Positions 35,401 through 48,482 of a DNA stretch of 64,000 nt are shown here, one piece after another. The number at the start of each line of letters is the position of its first letter. Position 1 is the stretch's first letter. The stretch covers positions 62,001 to 126,000 of the forward strand of contig PTFA01000101.1 in the NCBI GenBank assembly GCA_003342895.1, in the 5' to 3' direction. The notes beneath the pieces were generated by a model. That model was not told where the DNA came from and did not search any database. It saw only the letters and a list, made by a program, of their open reading frames with translations. The translations under genes were made by a program, and so were the position numbers. This DNA is from Casuarius casuarius. Its lineage: Eukaryota; Chordata; Aves; Casuariiformes; Casuariidae.

Positions 35401-37891
35401 AGCAGAGATTATAGGCACTACATTGCCTTGGAAAATGATAATAAAAAGCAAAAAGCAAAAAGATGGAGAATTCAGTTTTAGATTAGCTACGATGCTGACA
35501 TCCACTAGTCTGGCATTTCAATAGCACTGAAAGGAAAACAGAAGGGAGCTAAAAAGAGAAGAGACAAAACAAAGAATTATCACCTTCAAATGAAGTAATG
35601 GAGCCAACCCAGGAGAACACAGGAGGGCAGAGCAATATTAGAGTTCATCAAATTCTCTGTAGTATTCTCTAATCAGGGGCTGAATATAAAAGAGTTGTGA
35701 CGAAAGGTCTCTGAGCAATTTCATCACCTTTTGTGCAGTTCCAGGTATTGTATACACCTTTAATAAATCACAGCCTGGATTTCTGATTGTGGAAATATTA
35801 AAACACTACTAGAAAAAAATGTAATGACATCAGAGGACTTAACAACTATTCAGAGCTAGACTCAGGGTAAGCTGATGGCCTATTACTTCCAAGGAAAAAT
35901 TAATCAACGCTGATTGTGTCTGCAGCTAAAAGCCCAGCGGAAGAAGGAGGGAACCGGAGGCAAGGCTGCATGTGCTTTGTGCGAGTATTCCTGGGGCCAA
36001 GCGAAAACAGTTAGCTTTGTGATATCTGCCAAAGAGGGCAAAAAATCATCAAAAGGGTGTAAAACCTTGAGGAAATATGAAGACACACAGGAGTTTGGAG
36101 CATGGTAGTATTCCTCTGTTCTCTAAGGGCTAGCCACAAGGTCTCCTGATAGAAAAGTTAGAACAGAGCAGGAGATGTTTGGCTATGAAGGCTCTTTCAC
36201 TATCTTGAGCTGAGGATAATTCTTGTAGGAAACAGTTCTTCCTTGCTAAGCTTAGACAGAGCCACAAGGATTGGGGCAGGCAGTGGGGGGCAGTGAGTTG
36301 TGATGTTTTGTTCTTCTAAATAATCTGCAGAAACTTGGGCCCTTACTGCTAAATTAAAGAATTATGTTCTGAAGTCTCATGCAAGATTCTGCGGTGCGCG
36401 TGTGCCGGCTACACCTCCTGAGCCCACAACGGCTGCAGGAACCAAGCCCAAAACAAATATCAAAACCCTGAAACCATTCTTCAGTACTCACTCTGGTCAG
36501 GATCTCATTCCCCCTTCACATAAGACTTTTTTCTAATAGCTTACAAATCATGAGATCATCAAGACTCCATCTAAAACAGGAACTATCTTATAAAGATATG
36601 AAAAGCTGTGTTTCAGGTCTCCTGAGCAATTACTATAATTAAAATCATAGAATAGTGATTATAGACTTGAACTATGAAAATACTGAAAGAGGATCAAACA
36701 AAATAAGTCTTGATTAAATGGGGACTTGATGGGGAATAGCTCAGAGACTTCAGTGAAACATAATCTGTAATAGAAGTTTGAAAATCACAGACTGAGATTG
36801 CAACAGGAAAATTAACTTCTAACTAATTTTAAGCTATCACTATTTCTTTACTTATCCAAACCGCCTTTGATGTTATTCACAAAATATACTTAACAGTCAT
36901 CATGGATTTTTGCCAAGAGCAAATTGTAAAAAAAAAGAACCAAAGTTTGGACCAGGGAACAGTCCATCCAGTAAAAAACATCTGAGCCCTGGAAATTGGG
37001 CTACAAATGTCAGATGAGCAGCTTCTCTAATTCTGATTGTGGTGCTAGGAATTACTATGAAGACAAGCTGTGTTTTGGCTTTTCATTTTTTCAGATGGGG
37101 CAGACAGTTCTGAAACACGCAAAAATGTAATGTTATACAAGTGGTTTCCTTGCTAGCCAACTACACTTAGAAGCCTTCAAGACTGCTACATATGAAGGCC
37201 ACATATGGACAAATGATTAGCTAGTTTGCTTCTTACTTAGTTAATGGTCTGAATTAATCAGTGGCATGAAGGAGAGTGACTTGAATGGAGGATTTCCTGT
37301 GCCAGAAAGCTTTTATGTGGGGACATACTTAAACATGGCACTAATGCAAGATTTTTTTTTAAAAAAAAAGCCTGGAAATCAAGAAAAAAGCCAAAGATCT
37401 TGTTTGTTCTGACCCGGCTTTGAACTGAAGGAATTAATTAACTCTGATTATCCAAACTAGTTGTCCTCCATCCTTGAAAATGGGACAGGATAAGTAACTA
37501 TACTGATAACACCACAGCAATTGCTTGCTCAGGTAACAACTCGAGCATGAGAAATGAAGGAGATTGAGCAGCATGAAAGGCTGGTCTGACATAGCTAACC
37601 TTAAAATTCCTTCTAAACCTGCTTGGCCGTCTCCCCTTTGCCCTGAAGGAACCTCGCACAATCTTAAATTCTTTGCCACAAAATTCCTCACCAGCCTATA
37701 GGCAGGGCTCGTACAGAAAGACCCTAAAACAGCAGAAATGAATGAAGCTGCTGAAATAGGCTGTGGGAGGTGGCTTTTGCAGCAGTGCCTTCACTGCGCA
37801 GAGTCCAGCATATGCTCCCGCCGCAGTCCCTGTCGGAGCACAGGATCTCTGGGACCAGGATTCGGAGCCTGCCGCTCCCCTGGCAGGCTGG

Positions 37892-38047
37892 ATAACACTG
37901 GGTAAAGCACTTTACACCTTCTGTGCCTCAATTTTCCCAACAGTTAAAGAAAAGAAAAAAAAAAAAAAGAACATTAATGCTTCTGGCTTTCTTTGTAAAA
38001 TATTCTGTGAGCTGTGCGCTAGAGCTAATATGTGCTAAATAAAGGCT
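37892..38047 (+). mobile_element. MIR-like SINE, long copy with A-rich insertion
   Basis: Sense-direction MIR order: AACACTGGGTAAAGCACTTT (for GACCTTGGGCAAGTCACTTA), then TTCTGTGCCTCAATTTTCCC (for CTCTGTGCCTCAGTTTCCCC), then an A-rich expansion including A14 at 37955-37968 where ATCTGTAAAATGGG is expected, and finally CTTTGTAAAATATTCTGTGA and a TATGTGCTAAATAAAGGCTA end. The A expansion probably grew from the AAAA of the core. The longest MIR-like copy in the window. Confidence 0.7.
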
Positions 38048-41000
38048 AGGGATCAGTATTCTTTTTTGTTAGCAGTAGTGAGAATTATTTTCCACATAAA
38101 GAAGCAACCGAGGACACATTAGAGCTAGCCGAGAAGGCAGCGTTTTGTTCTGCTGAGCAAGAGAGGCAATGCAGGTGCCATGTTTTCTCTCTAAGCCAAC
38201 AGAAAAGAGAATACGGGCACGGTGAAATAATGACTCTTTCTTCTCCGCAGCTCAGTTCAGCATGCTACGTGAAGGCTCAGGAAAGCCCAGGTCCACACCT
38301 TCCAGCCAAGCTGAGGGCTGCCACGATGAGATTTAAAGATAATGTGGGAAAGAGGAAAGGCAGGATAGGGAATCCCATGGAAAATCTGAATTCTCTGAAA
38401 CACATCAAGAACATTTAAGTGCAGCTACCTCAAGTAGTGTGATGACAAGCTATTAGGCACTGGGATTTTAATGCATGATTTCTATTTTTTCAGAGCTTAA
38501 ACATGAAACCACTAGCTGTGGGGTAAACAGCTTTGTTTTCCTTTCCTGCAGACTGAGTAATTGCAGTCTTGAGGCTGGGAGGGCAGGAGCCCTGGTGAAG
38601 GACCCAGATTTACAACTTGGAGCTTCTGCACAATCTTTCCAGATCTCCAGTTCAGGACCCCAAACGAAGCTAAAGAAAAATGTTTTCCTTTGTGCACATA
38701 CATCTGCTTTCACAGAAGCCTCTCTGAATACAAGCTAGTCTGTGAAGCAGATTGCAATAGCCTTGCATTCAACCTTTTCTCTGAGCAGAGTTAAACTGGC
38801 TGCAGCAGAGCAGCGAATCTTTGCAGAAATGACTGATGAAGAAGGAATATTTTTCTTATTTCCTTCATAACATAAAAATTCAGTCTTTCCAGGTTGAGAT
38901 CAAACAGAATTAGAGCCTAATGCAACTTCTGCATATCAAGGTGACTAAATGGACAAAGAGAATATGATATGGTGATATCCTAACAATAGTCATGGAAAGC
39001 AATGATAATAATATCACAGGCAGAAAAAGCTGTTGTGCAGTTGTCAGGGAGCTTTAAAATGCCATGCTTCCACTAATCCCTGCACCTTGATTTTGACCAC
39101 AATGAAATAATATGCAGACTATGACAAGGGTAATCTTGACCTTCATCTAACACCCAGTTATCATCTCTAAACCAAAAGTAGGACCTGACATCTGACCATA
39201 AACATAGGCATGTTAAGAAGCTTCTGAGATAAATTAATGATTACATCTGTTAGTGAAACAGAATTACTATTTGGATAGACACCTGACAATATTCCCTCAG
39301 TGTCTGCTGTATCTGGTCCAGATTTTATTCCAACAGCTCCCTTTTGGACTGCAAAAAATAAGAAAAAAGAAGCGAGATGGCTGATAGCTGGCATATTGCT
39401 ACAGCCCAGAATTCAGCTGTCCTACCCTTAAGGTCAAACGCCATAGCTTACAAGACAGGCTCCACACATCCTGATTCATGGTAAAACAGACACTGTGACT
39501 AATGTAAAGCATAAGTATCACTCAGGCAGGGGGTGATAAAAAATTATAATTAGGGCACAGAGATGCAGCTGTGATTAATTTAGGTTATTTGAGTGAATTA
39601 TTTGACATTATCATATGTATTTATTTATTAATTTCCACTGTATTCTTGCCAGAGGCCCAGGAAATAAATGCAAACTGTACACACAAAAGATAAAGCACAA
39701 GTCCCAAAGAGGGAGGAAGAAGCTGTATTTGCAAAATTTAATTGAATCAGGCTATTTATTAGTCTTGAGGCTCTGTTACTCTGCCTTGCTGGGTGCTCTT
39801 TGTTCAGAAGATCAGATGCATTATTGCAAGAGGAGCTCACACGTTTGGGATAACAAACTACAAGGAATAAGGCTAAAAAGTTTAATCAAATTATCTCAAT
39901 ATTCAGTCAAAAGACTTTGTGTTGATTTGAAAGATCTCAGAAAGAGTCTAAGGCCACTGACAAAACAGGAAATATTGAAGGAAAAATCTATTTAAATACC
40001 AACATCAGCAGAAAATCACTAGAGCTGCTTGTTAAGCTTTGTGTCATTTTAAACTTCAGATTCTTTCACTTGATACCCAGCAGGAGCAAAATTTCTATGT
40101 AGTTGTGAAGATATTGGTGTTTAAACAGATGTCAGAAGCTTTTTAGGTATAAATGGAAATTGAGTTACAGATTATGATGGCTTAGGGATTTGAGTTGTGT
40201 ATAATATCAAAAACTATATCTGAAAAAGAGTGCAGTGTTGAAAATAATGATCTTCAAATTCCAGTACATGGAAACTTTTAAGTTGTTTAAGACTAGATTC
40301 TCCTACTTGTGTTACTAACAATGTTGAAGACTATTAAAATGAAAAAAAATCAAATATTTAATTTGACTTTCACCATTTCATCTGCCTGTGTATTATTTTC
40401 CCATGGTATTCCAGCATTTTGTATTTCCTTGCATTCCTTCTAATTGATACACCCCAGAGTGTCTAATGCAATTTCTGTATAAACTCAGCCTGATAAAATC
40501 TAATCCACAAACATAACAAATAAATCCGCAGCACCATCAGTATGAAATGAAAGTCCTATACTTCTTAAAAAGGCCAGCTACCTACTGGTCTCCATGCACG
40601 CTCCAAAAAAGTGAAAACAGATGAGCCCAATGAGTTGTCATGAAGGTTATTCATTCTGGGCCTTTTTCTGTCAGGGGCCTAGGAATTAATTTTTATGTCA
40701 CAATTCATTCCTGGTAATGGAAGTCAGGAAAGACCGAACATTAGGGCAGAAAAGGGAGCCTGGGAATCATACTGTAGACTGTTAGAAACTAAAGGAATTC
40801 ATCTGCAAAAACTCCTATAAAGAATGCTGTGCCATGGTTTGAAATATGCTTTGAAACACTAACATGGAACTGCCCGTATTTCAAAGAGAACCACCTCAAG
40901 CAACTAAAAAAGACTAGAGCCCCACACCTTCTACTATGCATTTCTATCCATAAGGTCACTTCAGAAAATTTCTAAACTTGTGATAAAATAACTCATAAGT

Positions 41001-41959
41001 TGTAAATAATAAAATAACTCACGTTTTGTACATCAGTGGCAGATGAATTCTGTATATGACCAGCCACTGAGAGGTAAGAACTACCTCTTGCATTTGCAAA
41101 TTAGTTTAACACACCTCTCGGGAAGTCAGAAGACTCAGTGTGATCCCTATTTGCACTGAAGTTTTCCTATTTACTATCTGGAGTTCACCCCGAATTTATA
41201 GATATACCCTCATTAAATCTCTTTTGCATTTTCAGACCTAGTTAAATATAAATACAAGCCTACTAAATGCATACATAATCAATCTTTTTCTCAAATTACT
41301 TTAAAGAGCCTAAAATGCTGGTAAGTATTTGAGCTTCTGGCTCAAATTTGGGCAGTTCTTTATCAAGCTGGCATGAAAATCAAGGAGTCCACTGCAGCTG
41401 AAATAAAAGTTATTGATCCAGCTGTGTGTCCCTAGATGGGACCATCTTCAACAGGTCATCTTCAGGAAAGAGAAGAATTTTGCTCATTCCAAAAGTAAAT
41501 AATCCAGAACATATCTAAGGACAGAAGAATGTCCATTTTACCCTTCATTTCCGACTAGGTCTGTGGTTGCATCAATCTTTCCTTCACGAATCTGTGATGA
41601 AGGATTGAACAGACAGCAAACACTGCAGCTTTTTCCATGAACAAGGTTATTCCCTTCACATACATACCTTTAGATCTATTTTTACCCTTGGATTTGATGC
41701 ATGAATGGATACTGTGACTTCAGAGAGAATTATGCACGTATGTCACAGATGATTATAGCCTTTTGTTTGACTTTTACCATGAGTGATACTGTTTCTCCAG
41801 GCTGAGAACTCTAATTGTCCAAAGGAAATCTCACTGAGATTCCTTTCTTTTGCATTGTTTCCAAACACATGCTATTAATCTGACGTGATTCAGGTAGAAC
41901 TTCTAAGTAACCAGTCTTCCCTTTTATATGCAGTATTCTGCTTTCAGCACACAACTATA
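38048..41959. other. Non-coding stretch
   Basis: No supported gene. The 126-codon plus-strand frame at 39615-39995 has no family resemblance and a low-complexity Lys/Leu-rich make-up. A small imperfect doubling of AAAATAACTCA occurs at about 40985-41021. Confidence 0.5.
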
Positions 41960-42110
41960 TGTAAGAATGGACATATCAGATTAGCAAAAAGGTCCACCCA
42001 GCCTAGTTGTCTCTGCCAGTGGTCAAAAGCAGATGTCTAGGAAATTATATAATCCTAGAAGAAGTGAAGAGTGTCAGCTTCCCCAGAATGCTCTCCTGAC
42101 CACCAGCTAA
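41960..42110 (-). mobile_element. CR1-type 3' region remnant
   Basis: Contains GTAAGAATGGACATATCAGA, AAAAGGTCCACCCAGCCTAG and TGTCTCTGCCAGTGGTCAAA with AGCAGATGTCTAG, in the order of a repeat remembered from bird and turtle DNA (ATAAGAATGGCCATACTGGG, AAGGTCCATCTAGCCCAG, TGTCTCTGACAGTGGCCAA). I link it to the 3' part of a CR1-type LINE because a CR1 RT fragment in the minus orientation follows directly; that link is inference. Confidence 0.6.
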
Positions 42111-42177
42111 GCAAGGTTCAGGTTTTCCAAGGGCCTACAGTGAGCCTGTACTGTACTGTGAGCCTTCATTTCTCTAG

Positions 42178-42320
42178 ATTGTCCTTGTGGCCTTTTTTTA
42201 AGAGGGATGCAGCATTTGCCTTCCTTGAGCCATTACGGACCTTCACGGGTCTCCCCAACCTATCAAACATGATAGAGAGCAACCTTGCATGGACATCAGC
42301 CAGTTCTCTCTAAACCCTTG
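42178..42320 (-). mobile_element. CR1 LINE reverse-transcriptase fragment
   Basis: On the minus strand this matches the same CR1 RT stretch seen at 6350-6470: the plus-strand text has GAGCAACCTTGCATGGACAT then CAGCCAGTTCTCTC, the counterpart of GAGTGGCCTTGCAGTGACAT then CAGCCAGCTCCCTCAG in the better-preserved copy. Only about 140 bp remain, with small indels. It may belong to one deleted element with the 41960-42110 segment. Confidence 0.7.
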
Positions 42321-43650
42321 ATTGGTTATATCATGCACTCTTCACTCTGGCTTAAAGTGCCTCTGTGACAGAAGGGGATAGCAAGAACTCAGTAGTACCC
42401 TGGTCCTACTGCCCTTTCCTTGGAACATCCCTCACAGAGCAAGAGTCCCAGGTATCTCTAAGTTAGCTTCATAGTCTTCCTCTTATGAAGCCAGTCAAGT
42501 CTGAGCTTGATCTGCTGCCAGCTTCTCAGCATACTAAGGAACACTTGAGTATTTTTGTCAAGTAAGCTGTAAATTGCTTGTTTCCACATATTTGAATGTA
42601 TTCATGTATACTTGCATGTTTCTCTGTATTTCTTACCATAGCAAAGACCTAAGCATCATGGTTGGGTTTTTGTTTTTTTTTGAATAGTAGCAATGCCTGT
42701 AAAAATGTTTTCAGAATAGCATACTGTCCCCATAGCCCTGAATGAAGATTAGTGTCTTTGTGCTCTGTGTACAAGGACCACACCTACAGTCCTCTCACTT
42801 TTTCCAATCTTCTCCCAGGTGACACTCAAAACAAACAGCGTGAACAGAGTGTGCAGCTCAAGCCACAGCAAAAGACAGCATGAATCACAACCTGCCTATA
42901 GTCCCATGCTAGGTTACTGCTTTTCTCACTGAAAATAAAGAGACACTGAAAAGAAAGAAACAAAACTTTGTGATCTGAACTAATTATGAACTCAAATCAA
43001 GCAATTATATCAGGAAATTGCTATATACTTTATGTGGATAAAGGGAGAATGAGACAGGCAGTCAATTGTTGAAGGGAAAGAAAAACATTGTAAAAAAGGA
43101 GTGATGCTGAGAATGGAATCCTGCTCCTTACAGTACTAGCCTTTAGCAATTATAGGACATTTTCAATAGATTTTCACCAGGAAGGAATTTGTCTGTCTAC
43201 CATAAACACAGTAGCCATAGTAATGTGAGGTTTTACCTTCAGTTATTCGGCAAATATAATAAAAATTTTAAAAAGGATAACAACCTCAAATCTGCTCTTG
43301 GTAACACACATTCAACCCTCTTGACACTATGTAACTAAGAAAAGAATTTAGTCCAATTAATGTATTTTTTTTCAAATGTTCTCAGCATCTACAATAGTAC
43401 TAGTGCCCTCCAAGTTGGTCATTTTCTGACAACTAATGACGAGCCAAGCAAAGGGCTCTCATCTACTTCTCAGACACTCAACAAGTCATTAAATGCCAGG
43501 AAATGCCTGTTCTATCAGTCATTAATACTGAAATAGTAGCTTCTGTTAATAATAGATGAATATTCTCCTTCCAGAAGAAGACTGGTCTTTCTGCCACTAA
43601 TGTACTAGACTGTACTAGACTTTTCCTTAATGTCATGCAATAACTTAAAG
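42321..43650. other. Non-coding stretch between CR1 pieces
   Basis: AT-rich unique sequence with no recognised repeat or gene. Lies between two CR1-derived segments of the same orientation, so parts may be unrecognised decayed CR1, but nothing could be aligned by eye. Confidence 0.45.
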
Positions 43651-43906
43651 TCACAGAATAATAGAATAATTTATGTTGGTAGGGACCTCTGAAGGTCATT
43701 CAGTCCAACCCCATACTCAAAGCAGAGATGACTTAAACTTAGCCCTGGTTTCTCCAGGTTGTTCTGTTTTTAATATTGCTAAGGATGGAGATTCCACAGC
43801 CTCTCTGACTCTCCATGCTTAATCACTTGCACTGTGATTTTCTTCCCCTATTTCTAGTCAGAATTTCCCTTGCTGCAACTTGTGATCATTGCCCCTTGTC
43901 CGTTTG

Positions 43907-44209
43907 TTATACACCGCTGAGAAGAGTGTGGCTCTGTCTTGTGTATAATCTCCATTGATAGTAGAAGACAGCAATTAGAGCTTTCTCTTCTCCAGGCTGA
44001 ACAAACTGTGTTGCCTCAGCCCCTCTGCACATCACATGCTCCAGCCTTCTGACCAGTCCATCAGTGTCTTTCTTGCACTGGAGGCCCAAAACGGAAGACA
44101 GTGCTCCCAATATGGCCTTCCAAGTGTTGAGTAGAGAAGAAAAAAACTCTTCTCTGGACATGCTAGCTACTCTTTTGCTAAGGCAGCCTAGCATGCTGTT
44201 AGCCTTCAT
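43907..44209 (-). pseudogene. CR1 ORF2 C-terminal fragment
   Basis: Minus-strand frame of 100 codons. It contains KANSMLGCLSKRVASMSREE, the CR1 segment after the RT thumb, and LQCKKDTDGLVRRLEHVM, corresponding to the conserved region rich in KKD and ERVQRR-like residues. It ends in decayed 3' UTR-proximal sequence. Not a host gene. Confidence 0.8.
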
Positions 44210-44689
44210 GGCTTCAAGGGCGCACAGCTAATTCATGTTCAGTTGGTTATTTACCAGGACTACCAGGTCCTTTTTGCAAAGCTGCTACATAGTCAATCAG
44301 TTCCCCAGCCTGGGGGGACAGCTCTAGACTGTTGTATGGGTTTGTTCCATCCCAGGTTCAGGACTTCACATTATTCTTTGTTGAACTTCATGAATTTTCT
44401 GTTGATCCACTTCTCCAGCTATTTGAGATCTCTCTTTCATACCATTCTCCCCAGTTTGGTATCATCTGAAAACTTGCTACGGACACGTTTTGTCCCATTG
44501 TCCATGTCACTGATGAAGATGTTAAATAGTGTTGACTCCAGCATCTTTCAGCTCCCAGGAACACTACTCAGAACTGCTGTGAGTTAGACTTTGGTCCTGG
44601 GTGCTCCAGCCAGCTTTTCACCCACTTTTTAGTCCACCCATTCAGTCAATATCTCCTCAGCTGGCATCCTGTGGCAGGGGATCCCTTAC

Positions 44690-44780
44690 AGGGATGCCAC
44701 AGGAAACTTTGTTAAAAGCCTTGTTAAAGTCAAGGTAAACAACAGCCACTGCTTCCCCCACTTCACTGAGCCAGTAATCT
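44690..44780 (-). pseudogene. CR1 RT motif A fragment
   Basis: Reading the minus strand across this span gives VVYLDFNKAFNKVS, the RT motif A region. The first catalytic Asp is retained, but the usual second Asp of AFD is Asn, and the following HNIL is lost in a short insertion. Stops and shifts lie on both sides. Confidence 0.7.
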
Positions 44781-47700
44781 CATCATAAAAGGCAAGCAGG
44801 TTGGTCTGGTATGATCCTGTCTCAGGGGCTTGTGTATGTCCAATTTGCTGAAGTGGTTGGCTAAAGTAGCCTTCCTGCAGACCTTTGGAAACACCACTTT
44901 CTATTCCACACTTGTGTCCCTATGTCATGTTAAAGCAATACCACTTTCTTTTGTCCTTTTTTTGCCTGTCTTTTCAGTTGAAACAATAATTTTTTTGTCT
45001 GTGCCTACATGGATGCTGATGGATAGCATAACTCTGTCCTCTTCCTACCTGTTGGCCATCTATATGATAAAAACTCCCTACCCTGACCCTTGGATAACAT
45101 CCAGTCCCCTTGCCTTCCTCCTCATTCAGCCTCTAACTCCTCGTCTTCTGCAATGTTGTTTGAACTCATTTATGTGCTACAGATGCAATTGTCCTGTCCA
45201 CACTCTGCCTCACTTCCACTCTCAACCACCTGCATATAGCCTGTCCCAGAAAAAAAAAGAAAAAAGAGAGATTCTCTAGTAGAAACTACAAAGAATCCAT
45301 GTTTAACACGTAAGCAGCACTGTGTGGATTATGCTATTGCAACAACGTGTATGACGATCCAAGTGAGGAGCTTATGTAGCTCAGCCGAATAAGGACAGCC
45401 TCAAGTCAACACTAAATAGAGGGGAAATAAACCTCTTGACAAGCTGATTTGTTCTTTTTTCACTATATTTTTGCACTGTGTTCATAGCAGTAGAGTGTGT
45501 TTGCTGTTTTGGAACATGTAGGTGAAACTGTAAAGCCAGTTATAACAATAGCAGAAGCAGAGCAGCTCAGCCAAAAAGCAAGTTATCCTTAAAAGGAGGT
45601 TAGATTCATAAATACGGACCATGTGTTAAGTGGTGAAACAAATTTAATGCTTACTGAATAGTGTCACTGATATAAAAATAGAGCATGTTGCCTAATGCTT
45701 AATGGACCAGATCAGATTTAGAAGAACGTTACTAGACATTTTTGTTAGTTCAGGATAGCCTTGTACACATAGCATGCATTCACATTGCCCTGTGTTGGTA
45801 AATAAAAAGGAAAACCAGGCTGTTTTTAATGAATAACAGCAATGTCAAATAAATGTGTTTTTAATATCAGGATGATAATGAACCAGAACTTTTCCTCAGT
45901 ACATTTGATCTTTTTCTCAGATGTTGTATAACAAGGTCTACGTGGCAGAAAGCAGAAGTGATACTTTCCTAGAAAGAACAATCCCACCCTCAGTTCTATG
46001 TTATTGACCACAACCTTGGAGCATAAAAGCAGAGACGGATTCTGAATAATCCATTGGTTTTAGAAGCTCCTCTTCAAGTCGTGACAGCACTGTCAACATC
46101 TTACTCATTTTTGCCTATCTAGAAGTGGGTTACTTGATGAAACCGGTTGTGTATTCCAATAGACTTAGCCAAGATGTGTATCCTTCAATGATTGATGTCA
46201 ATGCTATTGCTTTGGACCAAATTCTTTTCTCCTTAAGTGATATAATCTCTAATTAAAAATTGTTAATTTTAAATGTAAAACATGTAGCAACTCACATCCC
46301 CTGACCTAATTTTAGAGGTATGCCTAGGCTACGGCTAAGTAAATCTAAACTGCCACTCACAGCACATTCAAGAAATTCTGCAGACTCTAAACACCCTGCA
46401 TCTAATCCACCCTTCACTCCCTTCCCCAAGAAGGTATTTTGGGGAAACCCTAAGGCTACCAGCAAATGATCCCTTTACAAATTGTCATGCAGGGCCATGT
46501 AGAAAAACTATTAAGATGATGGGCAACATAAGAATCCACTGATAACCTTCAGATGCTCCTATAATTTAAAGAAATGCCCAGGTTGTCTAAGTCATGTCAG
46601 AAACTGTACGATGAAAACTGGATGGCTGAAGCCTGGAAACCTTTTGGGGGGAAACTGCAGAATGTCATTGTGCAACAAAACAAACAATCAGAGCTTGTGA
46701 TCTGCAATAAAGGGTACAGGGAGAAATCTGTAAGTGAAGTATTTGAAAAAAATCAGTTCTGGTTTTATAAAAAGATTTTAAGTACAAAAGTACAAAATTA
46801 GAAGAATAATATCCATCAAATAATGCTGGATATTTATTCTGTATGGGGGTCTCCAAAGCTTAGTGTTGACAGAATAGTTCTTCATGGAAGCTGTCATTTA
46901 ACATTTGGTTCAGTGAATTCCTTGTTGTGAGTGATCATTTTCTGGCTTCTAATGAAAAGCAAGGTCCAATATAAAATGTGAACAGTGTCAGGAGGGAGAG
47001 ATGTTAGGGCTCAGGCTCTGGCTTTGACCTCTCTGATACTAGCATAACGCTGTGACCGCTAACACCAGTGCAAACGAGAGGAAAACAAATCTTGCCCTTA
47101 GTCCTAGGCTTTGAAAGGGAAGGTAGAGGAACATGTACTGCAGCAGCCATGACAAATTTGCAGTGTTTTTGGTGTAAGGAGACAGGACTTGGTAAAGCCA
47201 ATGGTGTCCTCGAGAGTCAGTTTTAATTCTGTTTATCATCAGTGAAATCTCCTTCATTTCCCTTTTGAAATGGGTTGTAAATCCTGAATGCTTCTTCCCA
47301 GGGCTCAGAGCAGCTCTGAATCTTCAGCTGTGCTATTTTCTTCAAGAAACACTAATACAAATTGTAACCATTCATCCTGGTTCTGCGCCAGGTTACTTGG
47401 CAAATGCACAGACTTAGGCGGTTCCTTTCATCCAATTTGATGCTTTGCCAAGGTGGGTTATTTTTATTATTAACCTTCTGTCATGCCTGCTGTACAACAG
47501 TCCAGAAACCTCTTGAGTCTTTGGCAGAGCAGCAAGGGAGACTCTCTGGCAAAGGAATAATAAGGACTCAAAACCAATGGAATTTAAATGATTATGAAGA
47601 AAAATAAAATACGAAGACACTAGATTGCATTAAAAATATCCTAAATGTCCTGCTACATCCAAGGTGAGAGGATAGCGCTTGCTGACAAAGAAAGCATTTT

Positions 47701-47815
47701 GTTACTGTCAGGGTGCTTCAGTGGCCATTCAGACATGAATTTGGTGCTCCAGCTTCAGTTCCTACAAGACAAACATCCCTATTGAAACAACTAAGTTTAC
47801 AGGCATATAGTATCC

Positions 47816-47833
47816 TTTTTTTTTTTTTTTTTT
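47816..47833 (+). repeat. T18 homopolymer
   Basis: Eighteen consecutive T followed by GGGTGTTTCAG. No retroposon body is seen on the minus strand to its left, so it is called a simple repeat. Confidence 0.9.
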
Positions 47834-48435
47834 GGGTGTTTCAGTAGATGCCAAGGACGCATTGAGCATAGAACGATGCTTTCACTTAGATGAGATAGGT
47901 CCCAGTCCGCAAAAGCAGAAATGTTCTGGACTTTAGGAAGATTTTGGAATCTTGCTTTAAAACACTTGTTCTCTGTTTCCGAAATAGGAGGATAGACATT
48001 ATTCCCTACTCCAATTTCAAGTTATTGTTTTTGGCTTATGTCTAGCCACTTCTACTGAATCTCTCTCCAGCTGAAAGACACATTAATAGCTCCCACTATT
48101 CTGACTAAAAGCCCATGATGCATTTGCGACCTGTTGCTTTGTTTGCAGTTACACAAGGAGTATTTCTGAACACAGGAACTGGCAAACTATTTTGGATAAA
48201 ATGTAATTCCTCTGAGGAAAACAAGGCCAGCCAATCTTCTGTAGCAAAGTTTTATGGGGATGCATGTTAAGAACTTACTAGCCAAGCCCAGCTCTGCATA
48301 GGTAGCCAGCTTCCAGTTCCTAATTTGCTTGTACAACCTCAAAAATTCTTCATATTGGCCTGTAAAAGACCACATGAGCCTGCCCTAGAATTACTTATCC
48401 CACATCCTACCTTTGAAAACAGGCAGTTCTTTGAA

Positions 48436-48482
48436 ACCTTCAAGTCAATGGAAATACTTATTTGAGCAGATCAGGCTGTGTA
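48436..48482. repeat. Half of a palindromic amniote repeat
   Basis: Has TCAAGTCAATGGAAATACTT then ATTTGAGCAGATCAGGCTG, matching in order the remembered repeat half GAAGTCAATGGAACTACTCA and TGCAGGATCAGGCC. The other half is not recognisable. Confidence 0.45.

Larger units (their letters stand above)
31771..37891. other. Long non-coding stretch
   Basis: About 6 kb without a gene. It includes the GC-rich patch and CAT microsatellite at 32215-32437. A perfect 7-bp inverted repeat (AAGGGTG, CT, CACCCTT) lies at 33451-33466, too short and isolated for a functional call. A short CpG-bearing segment lies near 36390-36440. The open frames at 35333-35524 and 35914-36108 are short and unrecognised. Confidence 0.5.
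43651..44905 (-). mobile_element. CR1 LINE, 5'-truncated, minus strand
   Basis: The left end has the CR1 3' terminus signature in reverse complement (TCACAGAATAATAGAATAAT, then TTGGTAGGGACCTCTGAAGG and TCATTCAGTCCAACCCC). Moving right, the sequence follows CR1 3' UTR and the ORF2 C-terminal and RT regions: TTCTCCAGGCTGAACAAAC, CAAGTGTTGAGTAGAGAAGA, CATCTGAAAACTTGCTACGG, and GCCTTGTTAAAGTCAAGGTA. Similarity fades near 44905, where the element is truncated at its 5' side as usual for CR1. Multiple indels and stops: inactive. Confidence 0.92.

Noticed and set aside
36643..36670. CATAGAATAGTG-type sequence resembling a CR1 3' end
   Set aside because: Only about a dozen bases fit; the following sequence has no CR1 similarity.
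39615..39995. 126-codon plus-strand frame
   Set aside because: Length is within chance expectation for the window; alternative start, no motif.
44830..45279. 149-codon plus-strand frame
   Set aside because: Begins antisense to CR1 and continues in pyrimidine-biased DNA; no recognisable domain, and the hydrophobic look comes from T-rich codons.
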